A DNA stretch of 64,000 nt from NCBI RefSeq assembly GCF_010729305.1, contig NZ_AP022574.1:3534001-3598000 (forward strand), written 5' to 3'. Positions 57,101 to 64,000 of the stretch are shown piece after piece; within the stretch, counting starts at the first letter, position 1, and each line of letters begins with the position of its first letter. This DNA is from Mycolicibacterium psychrotolerans (lineage in GTDB: Bacteria; Actinomycetota; Actinomycetes; Mycobacteriales; Mycobacteriaceae). The notes under the pieces were generated by a model, which saw only the letters and a program-made list of their open reading frames with translations, made no database searches and was not told the origin of the DNA. The position numbers and the translations under genes are program-made.

Positions 57101-57134
57101 CGCGTCAGCGGTCCGCCGGCGGACCCGTGACGCG
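57101..57134. promoter_or_regulatory. 34-bp dyad upstream of the actin-like-fold gene
   Basis: Outer arms CGCGTCA/TGACGCG and inner arms GGTCCGCC/GGCGGACC are perfect inverted repeats, with only the two-base steps between them unpaired. The centre has no loop, so it reads as a protein-binding palindrome better than a terminator. It begins right before the Shine-Dalgarno of the gene starting at 57086. Confidence 0.5.
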
Positions 57135-57189
57135 ATTTCGCCGGTGACCTTACCCGCACTGCGCGCGGTGGTGCACACCCGTCAAACGG

Positions 57190-58131
57190 TCACCCCGCGA
57201 GAATCTGCGTCAGCAACTGCGGCTCGATGTTGCCACCCGACAGGATCACCGCCGTGGGGCCCGGCGGCGTGCCGCCCTGACGGTAGGCGGCCAGTGCGAC
57301 GGCTCCGCTGGGTTCACTGACCAGATGCCCCCATAATGCGAATTCTCTTACGGCAGAACGGATTTCGTCTTCATTGACGGTGAGCGCGCCGTCGAGGACA
57401 TGCTGCAGATGTGCGAAGGTCAGATCCGACGGTTGCGACCGCAGCCCGTCGGCGATGGTGCGGTTGCGCTGCGCGACCGGCCAGTCCGCGCGCCGGCCGG
57501 TCCGCAGGCCCTCGGCGGTGTCGGCGGCGAGTTCGGGCTCGACGCCGAACACCGCGGCGTTCGGGCACAGCGCCCGGATCGCTACGCCCACCCCGGAGGC
57601 CAGCCCGCCGCCGCTGACCGGGATCAGGACGGTGCGAACCTCGGGCAGGTCCTCGGCGATCTCCAGGCCGATCGTGCCCTGGCCGGCGATCACGTCCGGA
57701 TGGTCGAACGGCGGGATCATCACCCCGCCGGTCTCGGCGGCGACCTCGGCGGCCACCATCTCGCGCTGCCCGGCCCCGCACAGCACCACCCGTGCGCCGT
57801 GCGCGCGGGTGGCGGCGACCTTCACCTCCGGCGTCTCCTCCGGCATCACGATGTGCGCGCGCAGGCCGAAGGCGGCCGCGGCGTAGGCGACGGCCTGTGC
57901 GTGGTTGCCGCTGGAGTACGCCACCACGTCCTCCACCCGGCCGGTGAGGGCGGTGAGGGCACTGAACGCGCCGCGAACCTTGAATGCGCCGATGGCCTGC
58001 AGGTTCTCCGGTTTGATCCACAACGGCCGGTCGTCGTCGCTCCACGTCGCGGGCACCAGCGGGGTGCGTACCACCCGGCTGCGGATCCGGTGCGCGGCGG
58101 AGCGGATGTCGTCGATCGTGACGAGCTGCAT
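57190..58131 (-). CDS. Threonine/serine dehydratase-like PLP enzyme
   Basis: 313 residues from ATG 58131. KPENLQAIGAFKVRGAFSAL has the PLP lysine, AYSSGNHAQAVAYAA the phosphate loop, VLIPVSGGGLASGVGVAIR the glycine loop, and AVILSGGNI the C-terminal Ser. It has the length of catabolic threonine ammonia-lyase (or serine racemase), without the C-terminal regulatory domain of IlvA. Biosynthetic IlvA is therefore unlikely. It is divergent from the thioesterase gene. Confidence 0.85.
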   Translation of the reverse strand: MQLVTIDDIRSAAHRIRSRVVRTPLVPATWSDDDRPLWIKPENLQAIGAFKVRGAFSALTALTGRVEDVVAYSSGNHAQAVAYAAAAFGLRAHIVMPEETPEVKVAATRAHGARVVLCGAGQREMVAAEVAAETGGVMIPPFDHPDVIAGQGTIGLEIAEDLPEVRTVLIPVSGGGLASGVGVAIRALCPNAAVFGVEPELAADTAEGLRTGRRADWPVAQRNRTIADGLRSQPSDLTFAHLQHVLDGALTVNEDEIRSAVREFALWGHLVSEPSGAVALAAYRQGGTPPGPTAVILSGGNIEPQLLTQILAG

Positions 58132-58165
58132 GGCCCGAGTCTGCCTCACCCCTAGGGTCGTCCGA

Positions 58166-58591
58166 ATGAGGGAGTTCTCGCTGCCGGTCGTGCCCCGCTA
58201 CGCCGAGGTGGATCAACAGGGCGTGGTGTTCAACGGCCATTACCTCACCTGGTTCGACGAAGCCTGCACCGGTCTGCTCGACCACTGCGGGGTCGCCTAC
58301 CCCGAGCTGATGGCGGGCGGTTACGACTTCCAGGTCGTGCACAGCGAGATCGACTTCTCCGCGCCGGTGCGGTGGCGCGACCGCGTGCGGGTGAGCGCCG
58401 CATGCACACGCGTCGGCACCACGAGTTTCACGCTGGCGTTCGGGGTGCACCGGTGGGTTCCCGGAGACGGCGCGGAGCAGGTCGCGGTGCGCGGTCAGAA
58501 CACCTACGTCGTGGTGTCCACCGAGGACTGGGCCAAGCGGCCGGTCCCCGATCACCTGCGCCGGGCGTTGACCGGTTCCGGGGCCGGATGA
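58166..58591 (+). CDS. 4-hydroxybenzoyl-CoA thioesterase-type hotdog protein
   Basis: 141 residues. RYAEVDQQGVVFNGHYLTWFDEACTGLL is the 4HBT signature with the catalytic Asp, and IDFSAPVRWRDRVRVSA follows. Such single hotdog proteins hydrolyse acyl-CoAs. No acyl-CoA pathway is next to it. The agmatinase gene follows after 18 bases. Confidence 0.83.
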   Translation: MREFSLPVVPRYAEVDQQGVVFNGHYLTWFDEACTGLLDHCGVAYPELMAGGYDFQVVHSEIDFSAPVRWRDRVRVSAACTRVGTTSFTLAFGVHRWVPGDGAEQVAVRGQNTYVVVSTEDWAKRPVPDHLRRALTGSGAG

Positions 58592-58609
58592 CCGGTACGG
58601 TTTTCACGC

Positions 58610-59668
58610 ATGGGCCACGATCACGATCACCGCGGTGACCACCGCCGCGAGCTTCCCCCCGGCATGCTCGAGCAGCTGGAGCTGGCCTACGCGGGAATGG
58701 CGTCGTTCGGGCACCGGCCGTTCCTGACCGAGACCGAGCAGCTCGACTCGTGGAAGCCCGACGTGGCGATCGTCGGCGCGCCGTTCGACATCGGGACCAC
58801 CAACCGGCCGGGCGCCCGCTTCGGCCCGCGGGCGATCCGTGCGACCGCCTACGAACCCGGCACCTACCACATGGATCTGGGCCTGGAGATCTTCGACTGG
58901 CTCGAGGTCGTCGACTTCGGTGACGCGTACTGCCCGCACGGGCAGACCGAGGTGTCGCACGCCAACATCAAGGAGCGCGTGCACGCGATCGCCGGCCGCG
59001 GCATCGTCCCGGTGATCCTCGGCGGCGACCACTCGATCACGTGGCCGGCTGCCACTGCGGTGGCCGACGTGCACGGCTACGGCAACGTCGGCATCGTGCA
59101 TTTCGACGCGCACGCCGACACCGCCGACGAGATCGAGGGCAACCTTGCCAGCCACGGCACCCCGATGCGCAGACTGATCGAATCGGGCGCCGTTCCCGGC
59201 TCGCACTTCGTCCAGGTCGGGCTGCGGGGCTACTGGCCGCCGCAGGACACCTTCGAGTGGATGCAGGAACAGCGGATGACCTGGCACACCATGCAGGAGA
59301 TCTGGGAGCGCGGCTTCAAGGCCGTGATGACCGACGCGGTCGGCGAGGCGTTGGCCAAGGCCGACAAGCTGTACGTGTCGGTCGACATCGACGTGCTCGA
59401 CCCGGCGCACGCCCCCGGCACCGGAACCCCGGAGCCGGGCGGCATCACCAGCGCCGACCTGCTGAGGATGGTGCGCCAGCTCTGCTACGAACACGACGTG
59501 GCGGGCGTCGATGTGGTGGAGGTGGCACCCGCCTACGACCACGCCGAGCTGACCGTCAACGCGGCCCACCGGGTGGTGTTCGAGGCCCTGGCGGGCATGG
59601 CGGCACGGCGTCGCGACGCCGCGGGCGGGGAACCGGGCCAGCCGGCCCGGTCCTACCTCAGGCCGTAG
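58610..59668 (+). CDS. speB: Agmatinase/arginase-family ureohydrolase
   Basis: 352 residues. Metal ligands are visible in VILGGDHSITW, IVHFDAHADTADE and VSVDIDVLDPAHAPGTGTPEPGG. The family removes urea from guanidino compounds; agmatine, guanidinobutyrate and guanidinopropionate are candidates, and the exact substrate is not decided by sequence. The His-rich start (MGHDHDHRGDHRRE) could bind metal. The downstream cyclopropane-synthase gene is convergent. Confidence 0.85.
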   Translation: MGHDHDHRGDHRRELPPGMLEQLELAYAGMASFGHRPFLTETEQLDSWKPDVAIVGAPFDIGTTNRPGARFGPRAIRATAYEPGTYHMDLGLEIFDWLEVVDFGDAYCPHGQTEVSHANIKERVHAIAGRGIVPVILGGDHSITWPAATAVADVHGYGNVGIVHFDAHADTADEIEGNLASHGTPMRRLIESGAVPGSHFVQVGLRGYWPPQDTFEWMQEQRMTWHTMQEIWERGFKAVMTDAVGEALAKADKLYVSVDIDVLDPAHAPGTGTPEPGGITSADLLRMVRQLCYEHDVAGVDVVEVAPAYDHAELTVNAAHRVVFEALAGMAARRRDAAGGEPGQPARSYLRP

Positions 59669-59683
59669 TCGCGGGCCGCGACA

Positions 59684-60568
59684 TCAGGCCTTCGTGAGGG
59701 TGAACTGGCAGATGTCGGTGTAGCCGTCGCGGAACAGGTCGGCGCAGCCGGTCAGGTACTTCATGTACCGCTCGTAGACCTCTTCGGACTGGATCGCGAT
59801 GGCCTGCTCCCGGTTGGCCTCCAGCGCGGCGGCCCACAGGTCCAGCGTTCTCGCGTAGTGCAGCCTCAGCGGCTGGACGAGCCCGACTCCGAAGCCGGCC
59901 TTGGTCGCATGCGTCTTCACCTTCACCGGCTGAGGCAGGTCACCACCGGGGAAGATCTCGTCCATGATGAACTTGAAGAACCTGATCTTGGTCATGGTGA
60001 CCGGCAGGTTCCGCGCCGCGAACTCCTCGTCGTCGGGCTTGACGATGGTGTGCAGCATCATCACTCCGTCGGCGGGCAGCACGTCGTAGGCCCTGCTGAA
60101 GAAGTCGTCGTACCGGTCGCGACCGAAGTGCTCGAATGCGCCGATCGACACGATGCGGTCGACGGGCTCGTGGAACTGCTCCCAGCCCTGCAGCAGCACG
60201 CGTTTGCTGCGCGGGCTGTCCAGGCCGTCGAGCACCTTCTGCACGTGCGCCTGCTGGTTACGGCTGAGCGTGAGCCCGACGACGTTGACGTCGTAGCGCT
60301 CGACGGCCCGCTTGATGGTGGCACCCCACCCGCAGCCAACGTCGAGCAGCGTCATCCCGGGCTCGAGACCGAGCTTGCCCAGCGACAGATCGATCTTGGC
60401 CAGCTGGGCCTCTTCGAGAGTCATGTCGTCACGCTCGAAGTAGGCGCAGCTGTAGGTCTGGGTGGGGTCGAGGAACAGCCGGTAGAAGTCGTCCGAGAGG
60501 TCGTAATGCGACTGGACGTCCTCGAAATGCGGTGTCAGATCCCGCGTCCCGTTACTGGTGTCTGGCAA
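59684..60568 (-). CDS. Mycolic acid cyclopropane synthase/methyltransferase
   Basis: 294 residues from TTG 60568, the only start that has a Shine-Dalgarno (AAAGG, 7 bases ahead) and gives the family's usual length (about 287-301). DLTPHFEDVQSHYDLSDDFYRLFLDPTQTYSCAYFERDDMTL and LLDVGCGWGATIKRAVERYDVNVVGLTLS define the CmaA/MmaA/PcaA family, which adds cyclopropane or methyl groups to mycolic acids from SAM. IGAFEHFGRDRYDDFF and the C-terminal YTDICQFTLTKA are typical. Which modification it makes cannot be told. Confidence 0.9.
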   Translation of the reverse strand: MPDTSNGTRDLTPHFEDVQSHYDLSDDFYRLFLDPTQTYSCAYFERDDMTLEEAQLAKIDLSLGKLGLEPGMTLLDVGCGWGATIKRAVERYDVNVVGLTLSRNQQAHVQKVLDGLDSPRSKRVLLQGWEQFHEPVDRIVSIGAFEHFGRDRYDDFFSRAYDVLPADGVMMLHTIVKPDDEEFAARNLPVTMTKIRFFKFIMDEIFPGGDLPQPVKVKTHATKAGFGVGLVQPLRLHYARTLDLWAAALEANREQAIAIQSEEVYERYMKYLTGCADLFRDGYTDICQFTLTKA

Positions 60569-60769
60569 ATCACTGACCTTTGAATCGGGGGGCTGGTCGA
60601 TGGGCGGCCCCGCGCGGTTTGAGGGCCTGTCTCGTCGGAGCACAGTTGTACGCACAGTACCCGAGTGCCCTCGGCAGGCGTGAATCGCCGGGCGTCGGCT
60701 GGGGCGTCGGCGACCCGGCGAACTATCGTGGAGGCACCGCTCCCCCCGACTCTCGGAGGCAAACCCGTG

Positions 60770-60982
60770 ATGACGACACCCGACCGCGACCCGCTGCCCG
60801 ACGCCGCCGAGGCCGACGTCGCCGAACAGCTCACCCCGGTCGACGCCGCCCACGACGCCGACGACGACACCTGGCGCGACGTGGCGCGGGTCGCCGGCGA
60901 CCGCGACCTGCAGGCCAACGAGGCCGACCTGATCGAGCAGGCGATCGAGGTCCCCGACGACGACGACGACTTCGATCGCTGA
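60770..60982 (+). CDS. Small acidic protein, unknown function
   Basis: 70 residues from ATG 60770 (a GTG codon just before is an alternative; GGAGG lies 7-10 bases upstream). About a third of residues are Asp or Glu, ending DDDDDFDR. Similar acidic proteins occur in mycobacteria beside SRPBCC genes. It lies 6 bases ahead of the SRPBCC gene and probably starts the four-gene operon ending in the P450. Confidence 0.65.
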   Translation: MTTPDRDPLPDAAEADVAEQLTPVDAAHDADDDTWRDVARVAGDRDLQANEADLIEQAIEVPDDDDDFDR

Positions 60983-60988
60983 CCTGCG

Positions 60989-61465
60989 ATGGCCGCGATG
61001 CAGGGAGCTGTGACGGTGTCGATGGCGGCGCCTGCCGAGGCGATCTGGGATCTGATCGCCGACGTCCGCAACACCGGCCGGTTCTCGCCGGAGACGTTCG
61101 AGGCAGAGTGGCTCGACGGCGCCACCGGGCCCGCGCTCGGTGCCCGCTTCCGCGGCCACGTCCGGCGCAACGAGATCGGCCCGGTGTATTGGACGACGTG
61201 CCGGGTCACCGCGTGCGACCCCGGCCGCGAGTTCGGCTTCGCGGTGCTCGCCGGCGACCGCGCGGTCAACAACTGGCACTACCGTCTCACGCCGACGGCG
61301 GCGGGCACCGACGTCACCGAATCCTTCCGGCTGGACCAGAATCCCCTGATGGCGCTGTACTCGGTGCTCGGCGGCCAGCTGCGCAAACGACGCAACCTGC
61401 GCGACATGCGTAAGACACTGGAAAGAATCAAGGCGGTGGCGGAGGGCGAAGCCCGCGGAGGTTGA
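60989..61465 (+). CDS. SRPBCC (START-like) family protein
   Basis: 158 residues. VTVSMAAPAEAIWDLIADVRNTGRFSPETFEAEWLDG and WHYRLTPTAAGTDVTESFRLDQNP are the polyketide-cyclase/START-like signature of a hydrophobic-ligand pocket. It may carry a lipid substrate for the P450 in the same operon; this is inference from context. Confidence 0.8.
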   Translation: MAAMQGAVTVSMAAPAEAIWDLIADVRNTGRFSPETFEAEWLDGATGPALGARFRGHVRRNEIGPVYWTTCRVTACDPGREFGFAVLAGDRAVNNWHYRLTPTAAGTDVTESFRLDQNPLMALYSVLGGQLRKRRNLRDMRKTLERIKAVAEGEARGG

Positions 61466-61493
61466 GGTGGCGTGAGCCGGGTATCTTCCGGCC

Positions 61494-61889
61494 GTGACTG
61501 ACGCAAGCGATGCCACGGTCGACGCCGTCGGCAAGGTGACCGAGGCGCTGGAATGGGTGGAACGCGCGCGGGGCCATCTGTATTCGTTCCACCAGCTGAT
61601 GGGCCGCGCCGATCTGCTGCTCGGCGAGGCGTGCGACGCGTTGCGCGACGCCGGCCACGACGAGATCGCCGAGCGGGTGGAGACCGAGGTGGTGGGCCGA
61701 AACGTCCTCGAGGGACGGTGGACCTTCCAGATCATCGAGGAGTTCGAGGACGCCTACTGGACGGTGATCCGCGATCACGAGCGGCGCGTGCGCGACGAGC
61801 TCGTCGGCGGTGAACGGCATCTCCACGAGGCGCGGATGAAAGAGGACCGTCGCACACACGGCAGAAAAGGCCATGAAGCGCGGCCCTGA
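61494..61889 (+). CDS. Conserved actinobacterial protein, unknown function
   Basis: 131 residues from GTG. Wholly helical and charged (WVERARGHLYSFHQLMGRADLLLGEACDALRDAG, then VVGRNVLEGRWTFQIIEEFEDAYWTVIRDHERRVRDEL). It has a basic tail. I do not recognise the family. It lies between the SRPBCC and P450 genes in the same direction. Confidence 0.7.
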   Translation: MTDASDATVDAVGKVTEALEWVERARGHLYSFHQLMGRADLLLGEACDALRDAGHDEIAERVETEVVGRNVLEGRWTFQIIEEFEDAYWTVIRDHERRVRDELVGGERHLHEARMKEDRRTHGRKGHEARP

Positions 61890-61906
61890 CGCTACGCTCG
61901 GGTTGC

Positions 61907-63208
61907 ATGAGCAGCCTGGAACTCGGTGACCTGACCCGGGTGAACGGAACTCCCCCACCCGACGTCGCACTCGCCGACGTCGACCTGGGATCGTGGGATT
62001 TCTGGGGACTCGACGACGACGTGCGCGACGGAGCGTTCGCCACCTTGCGGCGCGAAGCCCCGATCAGCTTCCACGAGGCGATCGTCCCCGACGGCGAGGC
62101 CGAGGTGGCCGGGCACTGGGCTCTGACCCGCTACGACGACGTCTTCTACGTCAGCAGGCATCCGGAGCTGTTCAGCTCTGCGCTGGGCATCGTGGTCGGC
62201 GACCAATCCCCGGAGCTCGCGGAATACTTCGGCTCGATGATCGCGATGGACGACCCGCGCCACACCCGGTTGCGCAACATCGTGCGCAGCGCGTTCACCC
62301 CCAGAGTGCTTGCGCTGATCGAGGATTCGGTGCGGGCGCGGGCCGGGCGGCTGGTCGACGACATGGTGGACCGGCACCCCGACGGGCGCGCCGACATCGT
62401 CGCCGAGCTGGCCGGGCCTCTGCCGTTGCAGATCATCTGCGACATGATGGGCATCCCGGAGGACGACCATCAGCGCATCTTCGGATGGACCAACGTGATC
62501 CTCGGGTTCGGCGACCCTGACATCGCCACCGATTTCGACGAGTTCGTCTCCGTCGCGATGGCGATCGGCGCGTATGCCACCGCGATGGCCGACGACCGGC
62601 GCGAGCATCCCGGCGACGATCTCACGACTGCGCTGGTGGCCGCCGAACTCGACGGCGAGCGGCTCACGTCGGCCGAGGTGGCGTCGTTCTTCATCCTGCT
62701 CGTCGTCGCGGGCAACGAGACGACCCGCAACGCGATCAGCCACGGTGTGCTCGCGCTGAGTCGCTATCCGGAGCAGCGCGACCTGTGGTGGGCCGACTAT
62801 GCCGCGATCGCCCCGACGGCGGTCGAGGAGATCGTGCGCTGGGCGTCGCCGGTGGCCTACATGCGGCGCACGGCGACACGTGACGTGGAGTTGGGCGGGG
62901 TGCGCATCGCGGCCGGGGACAAGCTGACGATGTGGTACGGCTCGGCCAACCGCGACGAGTCGAAGTTCGCCGATCCCTGGATGTTCGACGTGCGCCGCCA
63001 TCCGAACCCGCATGTCGGGTTCGGCGGCGGAGGCGCCCACTTCTGCCTCGGCGCCAACCTCGCGCGCCGCGAGATCACCGTGGCCTTCGAGGAACTGCAC
63101 CGCCGGGTCCCCGACCTGCGCGCGGTCGAGCAGCCCGACCGGCTGCACTCGGCGTTCATCCACGGCATCAAGCGACTGCCCGTCGCGTGGACGCCGCAGG
63201 CCGGTTAG
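61907..63208 (+). CDS. Cytochrome P450
   Basis: 433 residues. I-helix LLVVAGNETTRNAISHG, ExxR EEIVRWASPVAYMRRTA, and haem loop VGFGGGGAHFCLGANLARREI with the proximal cysteine. It is of the general type of mycobacterial CYP124/CYP125-like lipid and steroid oxidases, but less like CYP125 than the P450 at 50.2 kb. Soluble. Redox partners are not encoded here. Last gene of a four-gene run; the end overlaps the convergent membrane protein gene by 4 bases. Confidence 0.88.
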   Translation: MSSLELGDLTRVNGTPPPDVALADVDLGSWDFWGLDDDVRDGAFATLRREAPISFHEAIVPDGEAEVAGHWALTRYDDVFYVSRHPELFSSALGIVVGDQSPELAEYFGSMIAMDDPRHTRLRNIVRSAFTPRVLALIEDSVRARAGRLVDDMVDRHPDGRADIVAELAGPLPLQIICDMMGIPEDDHQRIFGWTNVILGFGDPDIATDFDEFVSVAMAIGAYATAMADDRREHPGDDLTTALVAAELDGERLTSAEVASFFILLVVAGNETTRNAISHGVLALSRYPEQRDLWWADYAAIAPTAVEEIVRWASPVAYMRRTATRDVELGGVRIAAGDKLTMWYGSANRDESKFADPWMFDVRRHPNPHVGFGGGGAHFCLGANLARREITVAFEELHRRVPDLRAVEQPDRLHSAFIHGIKRLPVAWTPQAG

Positions 63209-63684
63209 CGCTGTGTGACGTCCGGGCGCATCGTCTGGGCGTCGCCCGGCGTGCCGCGATGTCCGTCCTGATGCCCAACGTCGCGGCGGCCGTCGGCGTG
63301 GCGGTCGTCGGCTTGGGTGTCGCCGGCGTGGTGATCCACCCGCGGGTCGAGCTTGTCGGCGTGCTCGTGCCGGGCAGCGATGTGCTGCTGTGAGCTGGTG
63401 AGCTTGTCGCGACGGCCGGCCGCGGTGTCGGCGAGCCGGGCCGCCTCGGCAGCCTTGGCGTCCGCCTCGGCCTTCGCGGCGCGGGCCCTGGCCTCGGACT
63501 CCTCGACGATCGAGGCCTGCCGCTGCACGCGCTGGCTGTCGTGATGCGCCTCTTCGCGGATGCGATCGGCTTCCTGTGCTCGGCGGCGGTCACGGGCCTT
63601 GCGTGCCGCGAACACGATCAGGGCGATGACGATGATCGCGACGACGGCGACCACGATCCATACGACGGTGTTGTTGCTGTCCAT
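63205..63684 (-). CDS. Membrane-anchored coiled-coil protein
   Basis: 159 residues. One membrane helix (residues 8-27) near the N-terminus, then about 70 residues of Ala/Glu/Arg-rich coiled coil (EEAHHDSQRVQRQASIVEESEARARAAKAEADAKAAEAARLAD), then a His/Asp-rich low-complexity tail that may bind metal. Function unknown; the composition of the tail is unlike neighbouring genes. Confidence 0.68.
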   Translation of the reverse strand: MDSNNTVVWIVVAVVAIIVIALIVFAARKARDRRRAQEADRIREEAHHDSQRVQRQASIVEESEARARAAKAEADAKAAEAARLADTAAGRRDKLTSSQQHIAARHEHADKLDPRVDHHAGDTQADDRHADGRRDVGHQDGHRGTPGDAQTMRPDVTQR

Positions 63685-63774
63685 GCCGGCTCCTCGACGA
63701 CGGGGGGCCGGTCGTGATTGACGACCCCGTGAATCGTCGGATGCCCGAGTGCCTGCGGAGCTAAACCGCGCCGC

Positions 63775-64000
63775 TCACAGCGTGGCGGTCAACGGGCCGG
63801 TCTCCTGGCAGGACCTCTGCGGTGGATTGCCCGCGGACGCGCAGCCGCGTCCGGTCGCGGTGTAGACCGCGCCTGGGCGGTAGGGCTGGAAGAAGACCTG
63901 CGCAGGCAGGATTCCGGCGCCGCGGGCGCACGTCCCGGCGTCGGAGGCGCCGGCCATCTGGATGCAGGCGACGGTCTGGAAGGTGACCGCGCCGTCGCAC
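63775..64000 (-). CDS. C-terminal part of a secreted cysteine-rich protein (partial)
   Basis: The last 74 codons; the start is beyond the window. The fragment reads through CDGAVTFQTVACIQMAGASD and on to QRSCQETGPLTATL, with five cysteines, as in secreted mycobacterial proteins stabilised by disulphides. No domain recognised. Confidence 0.6.
   Translation of the reverse strand, partial: CDGAVTFQTVACIQMAGASDAGTCARGAGILPAQVFFQPYRPGAVYTATGRGCASAGNPPQRSCQETGPLTATL

Noticed and set aside
60569..61735. Extension of the cyclopropane synthase to 683 residues
   Set aside because: The added N-terminal part is antisense to the acidic protein and SRPBCC genes; the family length and Shine-Dalgarno support the TTG at 60568.

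Overview
This 64 kb window is high-GC (roughly two thirds G+C, strong GC3 bias, frequent GTG starts) and almost fully coding. The gene content points to a rapid-growing mycobacterium (Mycolicibacterium type): an antigen-85 mycolyltransferase, a mycolic-acid cyclopropane synthase/methyltransferase, a fatty-acyl-AMP ligase, an LpqH-like lipoprotein, a RipD-like NlpC/P60 protein, the long isocitrate lyase AceA2, Tpx, CinA, an L,D-transpeptidase and an isorenieratene-type carotenoid gene. From memory, several of these (antigen 85, the nitronate monooxygenase-like protein, CinA, the STAS protein, AceA, Tpx) have relatives in the Rv1880-Rv1935 part of the M. tuberculosis map, so part of the window looks like a rearranged and expanded version of that region. 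No rRNA, tRNA, CRISPR array or prophage was seen, and there is no gene-free stretch over about 300 bases.

Layout. 0-15 kb: the end of a carotenoid cluster (crtU), a type II NADH dehydrogenase, a divergent antigen-85 paralogue, small enzymes, a fatty-acyl-AMP ligase, a RipD-like protein and tpx. Two genes here are broken: an ABM-type monooxygenase by an in-frame stop and a MOSC protein by a frameshift. 15.7-22 kb: TenA, then a coupled three-gene set that matches the URC uracil-catabolism genes (URC1 GTP-cyclohydrolase-II-like, URC4/DUF1688, URC6 uracil phosphoribosyltransferase), then aceA2. 22-26 kb: a shortened MenC-like protein, truncated haemoglobin, SGNH hydrolase and membrane acyltransferase.

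26.3-30.8 kb: a signalling operon of a receiver-PP2C phosphatase, a CHASE3/HAMP histidine kinase and a CheY-like regulator. An anti-sigma kinase/STAS pair at 42.3-43.2 kb is a plausible downstream switch. 31-40 kb: a proline-repeat NlpC/P60 protein, YaaA, amidase, hydrolase, CinA and a large secreted GH2 glycosidase. 40.4-45.4 kb: two exact matches to the steroid repressor KstR operator, one shared by a divergent short-chain dehydrogenase/reductase pair and one in front of a nitronate monooxygenase-like gene. A CYP125-like P450 lies at 50.2 kb, so this half of the window has a steroid-catabolism theme.

46-64 kb: a TetR gene with a clear palindromic operator, translationally coupled to a molybdopterin oxidoreductase; an XRE regulator; an LpqH-like lipoprotein; a complete IS481-family element with a 6-bp TCTAGG duplication inserted exactly at the stop codon of an L,D-transpeptidase gene; a proline-rich mycobacterial protein behind a 34-bp dyad; a threonine dehydratase-like enzyme; an agmatinase-family enzyme; a cyclopropane synthase; and a four-gene operon ending in a second P450.
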